64,000 nt of DNA, taken from assembly GCF_014650715.1 (NCBI RefSeq), contig NZ_BMVM01000027.1:1-64000 (forward strand), read 5' to 3'. The stretch is from Streptomyces bluensis. GTDB taxonomy: Bacteria > Actinomycetota > Actinomycetes > Streptomycetales > Streptomycetaceae. Below the pieces are notes generated by a model. It searched no databases. It saw only the letters and a program-made list of their open reading frames with translations, and was not told the DNA's origin. Below, in pieces: positions 8,074 through 16,612 of the stretch (the stretch's first letter is position 1; the number at the start of each line of letters is the position of its first letter). Both the position numbers and the translations under genes were made by a program.

Positions 8074-8790
8074 ATGCCCAAACAGGTCCTCAAGCATCAG
8101 CGCATCGCCCGTGTCCTGGCCCGCGAGATCCACAGCGGTGCTCTGGAGCCGGGCAGCAGGCTGCCCGGCGAACACGCGCTCACCCGGCGCTTCGAGGTCA
8201 GCCGGACCACGGTCCGGCAGGCGCTGGACGAGCTCAGCAGGCAAGGGCTGATCTCCACCCACGCCGGTGTCGGCTCGTTCGTCACCTTCGACGGCAGCCT
8301 GCTGGACAACCGCCTGGGGTGGACCAGGGCACTGGCCGACCAGGGTGCCCGGATCACCACCGAGACACTCCGCCTTGAGGCGGTGCGCGATGCCCGGCTG
8401 GCCGAGGAACTCGGCGTCGAGGAAACCGAGTTCATGGTGCTCGACCGGATGCGCGTGCTGCCGGAGGGCACCCCCGTCGCGCTGGAGCGCAGCAGGGTCC
8501 CGCTGGTCCCGGCCCTGGCCGACGTCCCGTTCCGCGGGCTGCTGGACGACTCGCTGACCAAGACCCTGGCCGCGGCCGGGCTGCGCGCCACCCACGGCGA
8601 CGAGTGGGCGGGCGTGCAGCCGCTGACCACCGACGAGGCGGCACTGCTCCGCCGCACGGAGGGCGAGACCTGGCTCAGGACCCGCCGGGTCAGCCGCGGA
8701 GCGGACGGCCGGGTCGTGGAGCAGGTGACCAGCCTGCTCGACCCCGCCCGTTTCCAGTTGCACCTCGGCTTCGGCGAGCAGCCGGAATGA
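8074..8790 (+). CDS. GntR/HutC-family transcriptional regulator (UTRA domain)
   Basis: 238-aa repressor. The winged-helix domain spans roughly residues 5-75 (EIHSGALEPGSRLPGEHALT, then SRTTVRQALDELSRQGLI and GVGSFVTF), followed by a UTRA effector-binding domain to the C-terminus. It is the first gene of a same-strand block with an ADP-ribosylglycohydrolase, an NCS1 permease and a PfkB kinase, so it most likely senses the nucleoside-like substrate of that block. It is the positional and family counterpart of E. coli YegW. The start is supported by a promoter placed for a leaderless message. Confidence 0.9.
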   Translation: MPKQVLKHQRIARVLAREIHSGALEPGSRLPGEHALTRRFEVSRTTVRQALDELSRQGLISTHAGVGSFVTFDGSLLDNRLGWTRALADQGARITTETLRLEAVRDARLAEELGVEETEFMVLDRMRVLPEGTPVALERSRVPLVPALADVPFRGLLDDSLTKTLAAAGLRATHGDEWAGVQPLTTDEAALLRRTEGETWLRTRRVSRGADGRVVEQVTSLLDPARFQLHLGFGEQPE

Positions 8791-8843
8791 GCCGTCTCGT
8801 ACCCGACGTACACGCGCACACTCGACACTCACAGGAACCGCGA

Positions 8844-9851
8844 ATGAACCACCAGCATGACCGCGCGCTCGGCGCCCTGTACGGCCTGGCCATGGGCGAC
8901 GCGCTGGGGATGCCCACCCAGATCATGTCCCGGCGGTCGATCGTCGCCCGGTTCGGCACCGTCACCGGCTTCGAGCCCGGCCCGTCGGACAATCCGGTGA
9001 GTGCCGGAATGCCCGCCGGTTCGGTCACGGACGACACCGACCAGGCCGTCATCGTCGGCAGGCTGCTCACCGAGTCCGGTGGCCGTATCGACCCGCTGCG
9101 GCTCGCACACGAGCTCCTGGAGTGGGAGCGCGACATGAAGGCCAAGGGCTCCTTCGACCTGCTCGGCCCCTCCACCAAGGCCGCCTTGGAGGCCGTGTCC
9201 CGCGGTGTACCGCCTCAGGAGGCGGGCAAGTCCGGTGCCACCAACGGCGCGGCCATGCGGATCACTCCTGTCGGTGTCGCCTTCTCCTCCACACCGCTGG
9301 AGCGCTTCCTCGACCAGGTCGCGGCGGCGTGCCAGGTCACCCATGACACCACCATCGGCATCGCCTCCGCCGCCGCCGTGGCCGCGGCGGTGAGCCGGGG
9401 CGTCGACGGCGGTGCCCTGGAGGACGTCTTCGACGCGGCGATCACGGCGGCCGCGGCCGGTGCGGAGCGCGGCCACTGGGTCGCCGGCGCCGATATCGCA
9501 GCCCGTATCGGCTGGGCCGTGGACCTGGTCCGCGGTCTGCCCGAGCAGCAGGCCCTGGACCGCATATGCGATCTGGTCGGCACCAGCGTCGCCAGCCAGG
9601 AGTCGATCCCCGCGGCCTTCGCCGTACTGGCCCTCGCCGACGGCGACCCATGGCGGGCCTGCCTGCTGGCGGCGAACCTCGGCGGCGACTGCGACACCAT
9701 CGGCGCCATCGCCGGCGCTGTCGCCGGCGCCATCAGCGGGGCCTCCGGGCTGCCCGCCGAGGCACTGGCCACCCTGCGCTCGGTCAACGATCTCGACCTG
9801 GAACCGATGGCCACCGCTCTCCTCGCGCTGCGCGCGGATCCGGCCCAGTGA
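8844..9851 (+). CDS. ADP-ribosylglycohydrolase (DraG/YegU-like)
   Basis: 335-aa hydrolase of the dinuclear-magnesium ADP-ribosylglycohydrolase family. The metal-ligand motifs are visible: GSVTDDTDQAV near residue 60 and LGGDCDTIGAIAGA near residue 280, with the family start GALYGLAMGDALGMP. These enzymes hydrolyse an N- or O-glycosidic bond to ribose. Its operon context (permease, PfkB sugar kinase, GntR) points to a small-molecule riboside rather than an ADP-ribosylated protein. ATG at 8844 has AGGAA about ten bases upstream and sits 53 bp after the regulator. It is the counterpart of E. coli YegU. Confidence 0.9.
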   Translation: MNHQHDRALGALYGLAMGDALGMPTQIMSRRSIVARFGTVTGFEPGPSDNPVSAGMPAGSVTDDTDQAVIVGRLLTESGGRIDPLRLAHELLEWERDMKAKGSFDLLGPSTKAALEAVSRGVPPQEAGKSGATNGAAMRITPVGVAFSSTPLERFLDQVAAACQVTHDTTIGIASAAAVAAAVSRGVDGGALEDVFDAAITAAAAGAERGHWVAGADIAARIGWAVDLVRGLPEQQALDRICDLVGTSVASQESIPAAFAVLALADGDPWRACLLAANLGGDCDTIGAIAGAVAGAISGASGLPAEALATLRSVNDLDLEPMATALLALRADPAQ

Positions 9852-9924
9852 CCCCATGCCCGCACACCGCCCCGCACCGGAGCTCCCCCGGCCAACGAGG
9901 CCGGGGAGCCCGGAGGGACGGGAG

Positions 9925-10030
9925 AGACCGGACAGCCCAGACAGCCAGACAGCCCGGACGGGCCGGATAGCCCGACAGCCCAGATAGCCCGGACAGGCCG
10001 GAGAGACCGGACAGCCCGGAGAGAAAGACA
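9925..10030. repeat. Degenerate 9-bp tandem repeat upstream of the permease
   Basis: About nine to ten copies of a GACAGCCCG / GATAGCCCG unit fill most of the 188-bp gap between the glycohydrolase and permease genes, ending just before the permease start. Period-9 repetition is visible by eye although units are imperfect. It could be a spacer grown by slippage, or could fold in the operon mRNA. No gene is supported here. Confidence 0.7.
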
Positions 10031-10039
10031 GGTACGACC

Positions 10040-11533
10040 ATGGCGGCTTCAGAGAACGACCGCGTCGGCACCGTGGAGACCAGAGGCATCGAGCCGGTAC
10101 CGGACACCGAGCGTCACGGCCACGCCGGACAGATGTTCTGGACCTGGTTCGCCGCGAACATCAGCATCCTCGGCCTGCCGCTCGGCGCGGCGCTCGTCAG
10201 CTTCCGCGGCCTGAACATCTGGCAGGCGGCCATCGTGGCCGTGCTCGGGTCCTTCGGCTCCTTCGCCCTGGTGGGCGCGCTCAGCATCGGCGGCAAGCGG
10301 GGCGGAGCGCCCGCGCTCACCCTCTCCCGGGCCGTGTTCGGGGTGCGCGGCAACGCGGGCCCCACGCTGGTCACCTGGCTCAGCCGGCTCGGCTGGGAGA
10401 CCATCAACACCACCACGGCGGCGTTCGCCCTGCTGGCGCTCCTCGACGTCGCCTTCGGCATCCGGCGCAACACCGTGCTCACCGTGGTGTGTCTGCTGGT
10501 CTTCATCGGCTGCACCCTGCTGATCAGCGGCCTCGGGCACGCCACCATCATGTGGATCAACAAGTGGGCCACCTACGTCTTCGGTGTGCTCAACCTGATC
10601 GTCATCGCCTTCCTCGCGGCCACGGTGGACTGGAACAAGGTCTTCAGCGCGCCGGTGGGGCCGGTGAGCTCGATGGTCGTGGGAATCGGCATGATCGCCG
10701 CGGGGACCGGCATCGGCTGGGCCAACGCGGGCGCCGACTACGCCCGTTACCTGCCCCGGAAGGTCCCCGGCGGAAGGCTGGTGGCCGCCTCCGCCTTCGG
10801 CGCCGGTATTCCGCTCGTCGTGCTGATCTCCCTGGGGTCGCTGCTCGCGGCGGGTGAGCCGGACCTCGCCTCCGCCTCCGACCCGGTGTCGGCGATCAAC
10901 GCGATGCTGCCCTCGTGGATGTCCATCCCGTACCTCATCGCCGCCTTCGGCGGGCTGCTGCTCTCCAACCACCTGTCCGTCTACTCGGCCGGACTCACCA
11001 TGATTACCCTGGGGATACGGGTCCGGCGTACCCTCGCCGTCGGCCTGGACGTCGTCGTCACCTTCGCGGGCGGGATCTACTTCATCCTGATCGCCCAGGA
11101 CTTCTACGGCCCGTTCATCACCTTCCTCACTCTCCTCGCCGTGCCGATCACCGCCTGGGTGGGCGTCTTCGCGGTGGACCTCATGGTCCGCCGGTCCTAC
11201 GACAGCGACGCCCTGATGAACGTCGGACGCTCCAGCCGCTACTGGTTCCGCGGCGGTGTGGCCTGGGCCGCGATGATCGCCTGGGCGACGGCCATCGTGG
11301 TGGGCCTGCTGTTCACCGAGGCGAGCACCAGCGCGACCGATGTGTGGTTCTCCGGGCCGCTCGCCCACAGCTGGATCGGGTCCAACGGGCTCGGGTGGGT
11401 CGTGACCCTGGTGCTCGCGGCCGGCGTCTACGCACTGTTGCGCAGGCTGGACGGCACCGTCCGCCAGGAGGCGTCCGAACAGCTTCCTCAGCAGCAGGTC
11501 CTTCCCGCCGCGGCTGCGCAGGAGACCTCATGA
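10040..11533 (+). CDS. NCS1-family nucleobase/nucleoside permease
   Basis: 497-aa inner-membrane transporter with about 12 hydrophobic segments, of the NCS1 cytosine/purine/allantoin group. Diagnostic segments include NISILGLPLGAALVS, the gating-helix region SRAVFGVRGN and GIGWANAGADYARYLPR. It should import a purine, pyrimidine or related riboside by cation symport. In E. coli the matching operon uses YegT of the NHS/MFS family, so this is a transporter swap. Its stop overlaps the PfkB gene by 4 bp (ATGA at 11530), showing coupling. ATG at 10040 has a weak AGG upstream. Confidence 0.9.
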   Translation: MAASENDRVGTVETRGIEPVPDTERHGHAGQMFWTWFAANISILGLPLGAALVSFRGLNIWQAAIVAVLGSFGSFALVGALSIGGKRGGAPALTLSRAVFGVRGNAGPTLVTWLSRLGWETINTTTAAFALLALLDVAFGIRRNTVLTVVCLLVFIGCTLLISGLGHATIMWINKWATYVFGVLNLIVIAFLAATVDWNKVFSAPVGPVSSMVVGIGMIAAGTGIGWANAGADYARYLPRKVPGGRLVAASAFGAGIPLVVLISLGSLLAAGEPDLASASDPVSAINAMLPSWMSIPYLIAAFGGLLLSNHLSVYSAGLTMITLGIRVRRTLAVGLDVVVTFAGGIYFILIAQDFYGPFITFLTLLAVPITAWVGVFAVDLMVRRSYDSDALMNVGRSSRYWFRGGVAWAAMIAWATAIVVGLLFTEASTSATDVWFSGPLAHSWIGSNGLGWVVTLVLAAGVYALLRRLDGTVRQEASEQLPQQQVLPAAAAQETS

Positions 11534-12603
11534 ACCGTCAGGCGGGAGACCTCGTGAACGGTCGGGCGGGAGGCCTGCTGAACGGCCAGGCGGGAGACCT
11601 GGTCAGCGGTCGGAACAGCGGCCTCGGCGAGATCACGGGTGCCCGGCTGGTCCTGGTCGGCAACGCCATCGTCGACCTGGTGATGCGGGTGCCCGCACTG
11701 CCCGAACGGGGCGGCGACATCATCTCCAGCGACACCGCCCTCACCACGGGTGGCGGCTTCAACGTCCTTACGGCCGCCCGCCGTCTGGGCCTGCCGGCTC
11801 TGTACGCGGGCGCCCATGGCACAGGTCCGTTCGGCGACCGGGTACGGACGGACCTCGCCCGGGAAGGCGTCGGACTGGCGCTGTCTCCGGTCACGGAGAC
11901 GGACACCGGATTCTGTGTCGCCCTGGTCGACGACGGTGGCGAGCGCACCTTCGCCACCAGCCTCGGCGCGGAGGCCCGGCTGACCGAGGCCGACGCCACA
12001 GCCGTACTCGCCGCGCTGCGACCCGGCGACATGGTGCAGATCTCCGGATACGGGCTCGCCTACCCGGTCAACGGCCCGGTCCTGGCCTCTCTCGTGGCGC
12101 GGCTGCCGGAGCACACCCGGGTCTTCCTCGATCCGGGGCCCCTGGTCGCCCAGATCCCCGAGCAGGTACTGGAACCCGTCCTGGCGCGCTGCGACTGGGT
12201 CAGCTGCAACCAGCGGGAAGGGCGGTTGCTGACCGGACTGGCCGACGCCCGCGAAGCAGCGGTCGCGCTCGCCGCCCGGCTGGGTTCCCGCACCGGGGTG
12301 CTGCTGCGGGCCGACGCGGCCGGCTGCTGGCTGGTCCCGCCCGGCGGCGAGGCCCAGCACCTCCCCGGCCGCCGGGTGACCGCGGTCGACAGCAACGGCG
12401 CGGGCGATGCCCACATGGGAGCCTTCCTGGCCCTCCTCGGCCGCGGTCTTGACCCGACCGCCGCCGCACAGGGCGCCAACGCCGCGGCGGCCTTCGCGGT
12501 CACCCGGCACGGCCCCGCCACCGGACCGACACTCGGTGAGTTGCTCGACGTCCTCGACCAGGATCCGTCAGCGGCGCGGCTGGCGTCGGTGCTCCGGCGG
12601 TAG
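11530..12603 (+). CDS. PfkB-family carbohydrate/nucleoside kinase (YegV-like)
   Basis: 357-aa ribokinase-like kinase. The PfkB signatures are present: TGGGFNVLTAARRLG near residue 75 and the anion-hole/catalytic block DSNGAGDAHMGAF near residue 290. Ser-Asn replaces the more usual Thr-Thr before the GAGD motif, with catalytic Asp retained. It should phosphorylate the sugar moiety or riboside produced by the neighbouring glycohydrolase. The first ~35 residues are three to four copies of an 8-residue repeat (NGRAGGLL, NGQAGDLV) that PfkB kinases do not normally have; conserved sequence begins at GARLVLVGNAIVDLV. The start overlaps the permease stop. Confidence 0.88.
   Translation: MNRQAGDLVNGRAGGLLNGQAGDLVSGRNSGLGEITGARLVLVGNAIVDLVMRVPALPERGGDIISSDTALTTGGGFNVLTAARRLGLPALYAGAHGTGPFGDRVRTDLAREGVGLALSPVTETDTGFCVALVDDGGERTFATSLGAEARLTEADATAVLAALRPGDMVQISGYGLAYPVNGPVLASLVARLPEHTRVFLDPGPLVAQIPEQVLEPVLARCDWVSCNQREGRLLTGLADAREAAVALAARLGSRTGVLLRADAAGCWLVPPGGEAQHLPGRRVTAVDSNGAGDAHMGAFLALLGRGLDPTAAAQGANAAAAFAVTRHGPATGPTLGELLDVLDQDPSAARLASVLRR
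11533..11613. repeat. 24-bp in-frame tandem repeat at the kinase 5' end
   Basis: Three 24-base units (11533-11556, 11557-11580, 11581-11604) plus a partial fourth encode the 8-residue N-terminal repeat of the PfkB kinase. The unit length keeps the reading frame, so copy number could vary without killing the gene. Confidence 0.8.
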
Positions 12604-12756
12604 CCCGCCAACTGTGCCCAGTGCGCCAAGTACGACGTGGTCGTCGGAGAACACCTCCGTGCGCGACAGGTCATATGCCCCAAGACTGTACGATTTGCGT
12701 AGTGATACGCGTCCTCCTTCTCGGGCAAGCCGACCGATTCGAGGAGGTGCAACGGT

Positions 12757-13554
12757 ATGCCCGGCAGACGTCCCCCACCTGAGTCACACGACTTTCCCGC
12801 GTGTACAGCTCCTTCGATGACCACGGTCCGGGAACTGGACGTGGCGGTGGCCGCATGCCGGGCCTGCCCGCGGCTGGTGGCCTGGCGGGAGGAGGTGGCG
12901 CGCGTCAAGCGCCGGACCTTCAGGGACTGGGAGTACTGGGCCAGGCCGGTGCCCGGCTTCGGCCCGCCGGACGCTCCCCTCGCGATCATCGGGCTCGCGC
13001 CGGCCGCGCACGGCGGCAACCGCACGGGGCGCATCTTCACCGGGGACCCGGCCGGCGACGCGCTGTACGCCGCGCTGTACGGCATCGGGCTGGCCTCCCG
13101 GCCGACCGCCACGCACCGTGGCGACGGGATGGAGCTGTACGGGGTGCGGATCACCGTGCCGGTGCACTGCGCGCCGCCTGACAACCGGCCGACCACCACC
13201 GAACGGGACACCTGCCGCCCCTGGCTCGCCCGCGAGCTGGAGCTGTTGCGGCCCACCCTGCGGGCGGTCCTGGTGCTCGGCGCCTTCGCGTGGCACGCGC
13301 TGTGGCCGGTGCTGTCGGAAGCGGGATGGCAAGTGCCCCGTCCGCGCCCGGCCTTCGGACACGGTGCCCACGTACGGGTCGTCGGCCCCGACGGCGAGCG
13401 GCAGGTGCATCTGCTGGGCGGCTACCACCCCAGCCAGCGCAATCTCTTCACCCGCACCCTCACCCCCACCATGCTCCGAGACGTGCTGCGCCACGGTGCC
13501 GACCTCGCCGGACTGCCGACCGGGCAGCGCCCAGACCCGCCGCCCGGCGCCTGA
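12757..13554 (+). CDS. Family-5 uracil-DNA glycosylase (UdgB-type)
   Basis: 265-aa DNA repair glycosylase. Motif A reads GLAPAAHGGNRTGRIFTGD, typical of family 5 (Ala/Gly instead of the catalytic Asp of family 1), and motif B is HPSQRN. Cysteines in CRACPRL plus later single Cys residues match the 4Fe-4S ligands of this family. These enzymes remove uracil, hypoxanthine and other deaminated bases, which suits a G+C-rich genome with high cytosine deamination load. ATG at 12757 is preceded by GAGGAGG. The gene stands alone, facing the truncated esterase. Confidence 0.92.
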   Translation: MPGRRPPPESHDFPACTAPSMTTVRELDVAVAACRACPRLVAWREEVARVKRRTFRDWEYWARPVPGFGPPDAPLAIIGLAPAAHGGNRTGRIFTGDPAGDALYAALYGIGLASRPTATHRGDGMELYGVRITVPVHCAPPDNRPTTTERDTCRPWLARELELLRPTLRAVLVLGAFAWHALWPVLSEAGWQVPRPRPAFGHGAHVRVVGPDGERQVHLLGGYHPSQRNLFTRTLTPTMLRDVLRHGADLAGLPTGQRPDPPPGA

Positions 13555-13581
13555 TGTGCGTCCGCCCAGCTGCGCAGGGGT

Positions 13582-15018
13582 TCAGTCTCCCCGCCTGACC
13601 GGGAGGGTGATCGCGGAGGGGTGCACGGGGTCGTGGAAGACCTGCTGGTCCGCGGAGCGGAGTGTCGTGGCGGTGCCACGTGGTTCGCCGGTGCCGGGGT
13701 TGCGGTTGTAGCGGGGGAAGGCGCCGCTGGATATCTGCACGCGGATGCGGTGGCCCCGCTTGAAGCGGTAGGCCGTCGGCCACAACCGCACGGTCGCGCA
13801 CGTGAGTTCGTCGGCGCCCGTGAGGCTGGTCAGGCCGTCGCAGACATTGACGGAGCGTCCCGACTCGTCGACGTCGCACAGGCGGACGAAGACATCTGCG
13901 TGAGGCAGGCTGGAGCGGAAGAAGATCTCCGCGCCGACCTCGCCGATCACCTCCACGTCCCCCTCCAGCGCGGACGTCGTGTAGGTCAGCACGTCGGGCC
14001 GGGCCTCCAGCTCCGCCTGGTCGACGGGGCCCGCCGTGGCGGCGAAGGACATGCGGGCGCCGCCGACGGCGGGCGTGGGGTCGGCCGGGTCGTAGCGGTA
14101 GCCGTCCGGGGCCGCGTCGGCGGGCGGTGGTTCGGTGGCCAGGGCGGCGCCGGGCCGGAGATGGAAGCGCTGAGGCGCGTGTCCGGGCGGCGGCCAGGAG
14201 GGGAAGCCGCGCCACTTGTCCTCGCCCATGACGTACAGGCGCACCGGGGCGCGTTCGGCGGGCTCCTCGCCCCGGCACAGGGTGAGGCCGAAGTCGACCG
14301 CCTCGCGGGCCGCAAGTCCGCCCACCTCAAGGGAGGTGTGCGGCCAGGGGCCGACGGTGAGGCGCAGGGGGGTGGCGCGCCCGGTGTCCTGCAGGACGCG
14401 GTAGTCGCGGAGCTGGCCGGGCAGGAAGATGTCGTACCAGCCGCCGATCACGCTGGCCGGCACGGTGATGTCGGCGACCCGGTGGCGGTGGTCGCCCGCC
14501 GACCAGAACGGGTCGTCGGTGGGATGGGCGAGGATGTTCTGGATGTACTCGTAGCGGTATCCCAGGGCGGCGGTGTCGGCCTGGTTCAACGGCAGTGTGC
14601 TCAGGGCGCGCAGGGTCTTCTTCGCTCCCGGCAGTTGGCGCGGCCTCGCGAACCGTCCTTCCTGGCCTGCGACCATGACGCCCCAGTTGAACGGGGTCTC
14701 CAGGGAGAACCCGTCCGAGCGGAGGAATTCCAGGGTGAGGGCCGATTCGGACACCACGGGGATCATGGCCTTGACCTGGGGTGGTACGGCGTCGGCGACC
14801 GCCCATTGGGTGAAGCCGCTGTAGCTGGCGCCGACCAGGATCATCGACTCGCCGAACCAGGGCTGCTTGATCACCCAGTCGATGGTGTCGAGGCCGTCCC
14901 CGCGCTCGCACCGCATCGGGTCGAAGGGGCCGTCGGAACCGAAGGTGCCGCGGGTGCTGTGGATGAGGACCTGGAAGCCGCGTTCTGCCAGGGGCCGGAC
15001 CATCGGTTCTGCGGTCAT
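13582..15018 (-). pseudogene. CocE/NonD-type acyl esterase, 5'-truncated
   Basis: Homologue of the complete 538-aa gene at 35511-37127, very similar from MVRPLAERGF onward but lacking its first ~75-80 residues, including the first strands and the DGADLLADRW segment. The catalytic triad region remains: nucleophile GASYSG, Asp in GGWYDIF and His in GPWPHTS. Similarity stops near 15005; an ATG exists at 15018 but five unrelated residues follow it. A strong hairpin at 15051-15084 separates it from the gene upstream, so it probably has no promoter. CocE enzymes need the missing N-terminal part of the alpha/beta-hydrolase core, so activity is unlikely. Confidence 0.8.
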
Positions 15019-15050
15019 TGGCCCATCGACATCTGATGCTCCGGAGCGGC

Positions 15051-15084
15051 GTGGGGCCGGTGCCCCGGAGGGCACCGGCCCCAC
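15051..15084 (-). terminator. Intrinsic-terminator-like hairpin after the beta-propeller gene
   Basis: Perfect 14-bp G/C-rich stem (15051-15064 with 15071-15084; GTGGGGCCGGTGCC) with a six-base loop, directly after the stop codon of the gene at 15087-16397 on the same strand. It should insulate the truncated esterase downstream. Confidence 0.8.
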
Positions 15085-15086
15085 AT

Positions 15087-16397
15087 TCAGCCGACGAACT
15101 CGACCATGACGGTCGCCGTGCCGGGCACATGCTGGGCGTCGCCCGCGTAGGCGACCGTGTACTGGGGGTACGTGTTCCAGTCGGGCGGTGTGTCCCTGAA
15201 GCTGAAGGTGCCGTCCGGTCCGACCTTCACATCCGGCAACTGCACGCCGTTGCGTGTCACCGTGACCGTTCGGTGCTTGGGGAAGGGGACCAACGAGGTC
15301 AGGTGCCCCGTCACGGTGACCGGCGTGCCGACGGGGTTCGTCGGCGGGGCGGACAGAGTGATCGTGCTGGACGCCTTGGCGACGTCGGTGACGATGTCGA
15401 GAACTACCTCGCCCGAGTAGGGGAAGCGGGTGGTGAACAGCCTGTTGCCGTCGGGCGCCCAGGCCACGCCTCGGTCGAGTAGATCCGCGTACCCCGGCGA
15501 CAACGCGACCGTGCGATAGGCGGCGGTCTCTCCCGGGCGGTAGACGTAGACGTCCCACTCCCCTCCCGCCACGATCCCCGCGGCGACCGTGCCGTGGGAG
15601 TCGACAGCGACGGAGTTGGGGTAGGCGCCGGTGTTGTACTGGGCCTCCTCCGTCAGGTCCGACAGGCGCCACCGCTGGTGGTAGTAGTTGGAGCCGTTTG
15701 CGGTGATCGCACTGCTGCCGTCCGGCGTCACCGCCACGTCCTCGACATCACCGACGGCCTCGCTGTAGGCGGTCTCCTGAAGCGTGCCGGTGTCCACGTC
15801 GTACACGCGCATGCCATTCGCGCCCTGGCTCTCCGCGGCGACGAGCCGGTCGGGGGCGCCCGGCGACGAGGCGAGCCGCGGCTTGCCGTACCAGACGGGG
15901 TTGTCGTCCAGGCTGACGGTCGGGGTCGCCTCGGCGATGGCGACCGACCCGATGCCGGCGTCGAAGACGGTGGCCTGGTAGCCGAAGAACAGCCGGCCGC
16001 CGGCGAGGGCGAGGCTCTCCGGTTCGGTGTCGGCCCCGGTTGAGATGCGCCGCGTCTCGGTCAAGGTCGCGGTGTCGATGACGGAGATCGCGTCAGCGTC
16101 CGGGAGCGCCACGTACAGGGTGGACTCGTCGGCCGACTCGGCCATGCCCCGCGCCCCGTCGAGACCCTCCACCTTCTTCACGACCTGCCCGTCGTGGTCG
16201 GTGGCCAGCACCGCGTCGTCGCCGGGCGCGCTGATGTACACATGGCGGCTGTCGGCGAGGGTCTGCCAGTGCGACCGCACGGGCAGAACGATGCCGCCCT
16301 GGGGTTGTGCCGCTGCCGTGCCGGGGGCACCGAGCAGATGGAACGACGCGGCCGCCAGGAGCAGCACGACACCCGCCGCACGTCTTCGTATACGCAC
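15087..16397 (-). CDS. Secreted YVTN-type beta-propeller protein with C-terminal Ig-like domain
   Basis: 436-aa exported protein. It has a Sec signal (GVVLLLAAASFHLL, cleavage near TAAAQ), a repetitive middle with YVTN/NHL-like blades (DSRHVYISAPGDDAVLAT, STLYVALPDADAISVIDT, DVAVTPDGSSAITAN) and a C-terminal Ig-like domain of the type seen after bacterial propellers (SSTITLSAPPTNPVGTPVTV to the end). The role is probably cell-surface or extracellular binding; no catalytic motif is seen. GTG at 16397 has AAGGAG eight bases upstream. It is monocistronic, ending in a strong hairpin. Intact amid decayed neighbours, it is probably functional. Confidence 0.85.
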   Translation of the reverse strand: MRIRRRAAGVVLLLAAASFHLLGAPGTAAAQPQGGIVLPVRSHWQTLADSRHVYISAPGDDAVLATDHDGQVVKKVEGLDGARGMAESADESTLYVALPDADAISVIDTATLTETRRISTGADTEPESLALAGGRLFFGYQATVFDAGIGSVAIAEATPTVSLDDNPVWYGKPRLASSPGAPDRLVAAESQGANGMRVYDVDTGTLQETAYSEAVGDVEDVAVTPDGSSAITANGSNYYHQRWRLSDLTEEAQYNTGAYPNSVAVDSHGTVAAGIVAGGEWDVYVYRPGETAAYRTVALSPGYADLLDRGVAWAPDGNRLFTTRFPYSGEVVLDIVTDVAKASSTITLSAPPTNPVGTPVTVTGHLTSLVPFPKHRTVTVTRNGVQLPDVKVGPDGTFSFRDTPPDWNTYPQYTVAYAGDAQHVPGTATVMVEFVG

Positions 16398-16544
16398 CTT
16401 AAGAGCTCCTTCGAGAACGGATCCGACCGCACGGGCGCGGTCGGCGGAGCAACTGTAGTGATCCGCACTGACATTGGGCCCGCAGGACGATCGCGTACGG
16501 AGCGCGCGTCAGGCCACGGACGCGCCGGCAGCTCTCGCATCTGG

Positions 16545-16604
16545 CTCCGCACCCTGCCCACCGAGGCCGAGTGGGAGTACGCCGCGCATGGCGGCCTGGA
16601 GTAA
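16545..16604 (+). pseudogene. Relic of a formylglycine-generating-enzyme (sulfatase-modifying) gene
   Basis: This short stretch encodes LRTLPTEAEWEYAAHGGLE then TAA. LPTEAEWEYAARGGL is the hallmark segment of the FGE-sulfatase / SUMF1 family. Nothing before or after matches the family, so only about 20 codons survive. It stands on the opposite strand to the glucosidase and MFS fragments. Confidence 0.7.
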
Positions 16605-16612
16605 CAGCGCGG

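Noticed and set aside
12604-12756. Structured RNA or tRNA-like element before the uracil-DNA glycosylase gene
   Set aside because: GTAGTGATAC gives only a short imperfect dyad and no larger fold; it is more likely a promoter region.
15019-15672. Open frame extending the CocE gene upstream to 15672
   Set aside because: The extension is Arg/Gly-rich antisense-type sequence overlapping the beta-propeller gene, has no esterase similarity and crosses a terminator hairpin.
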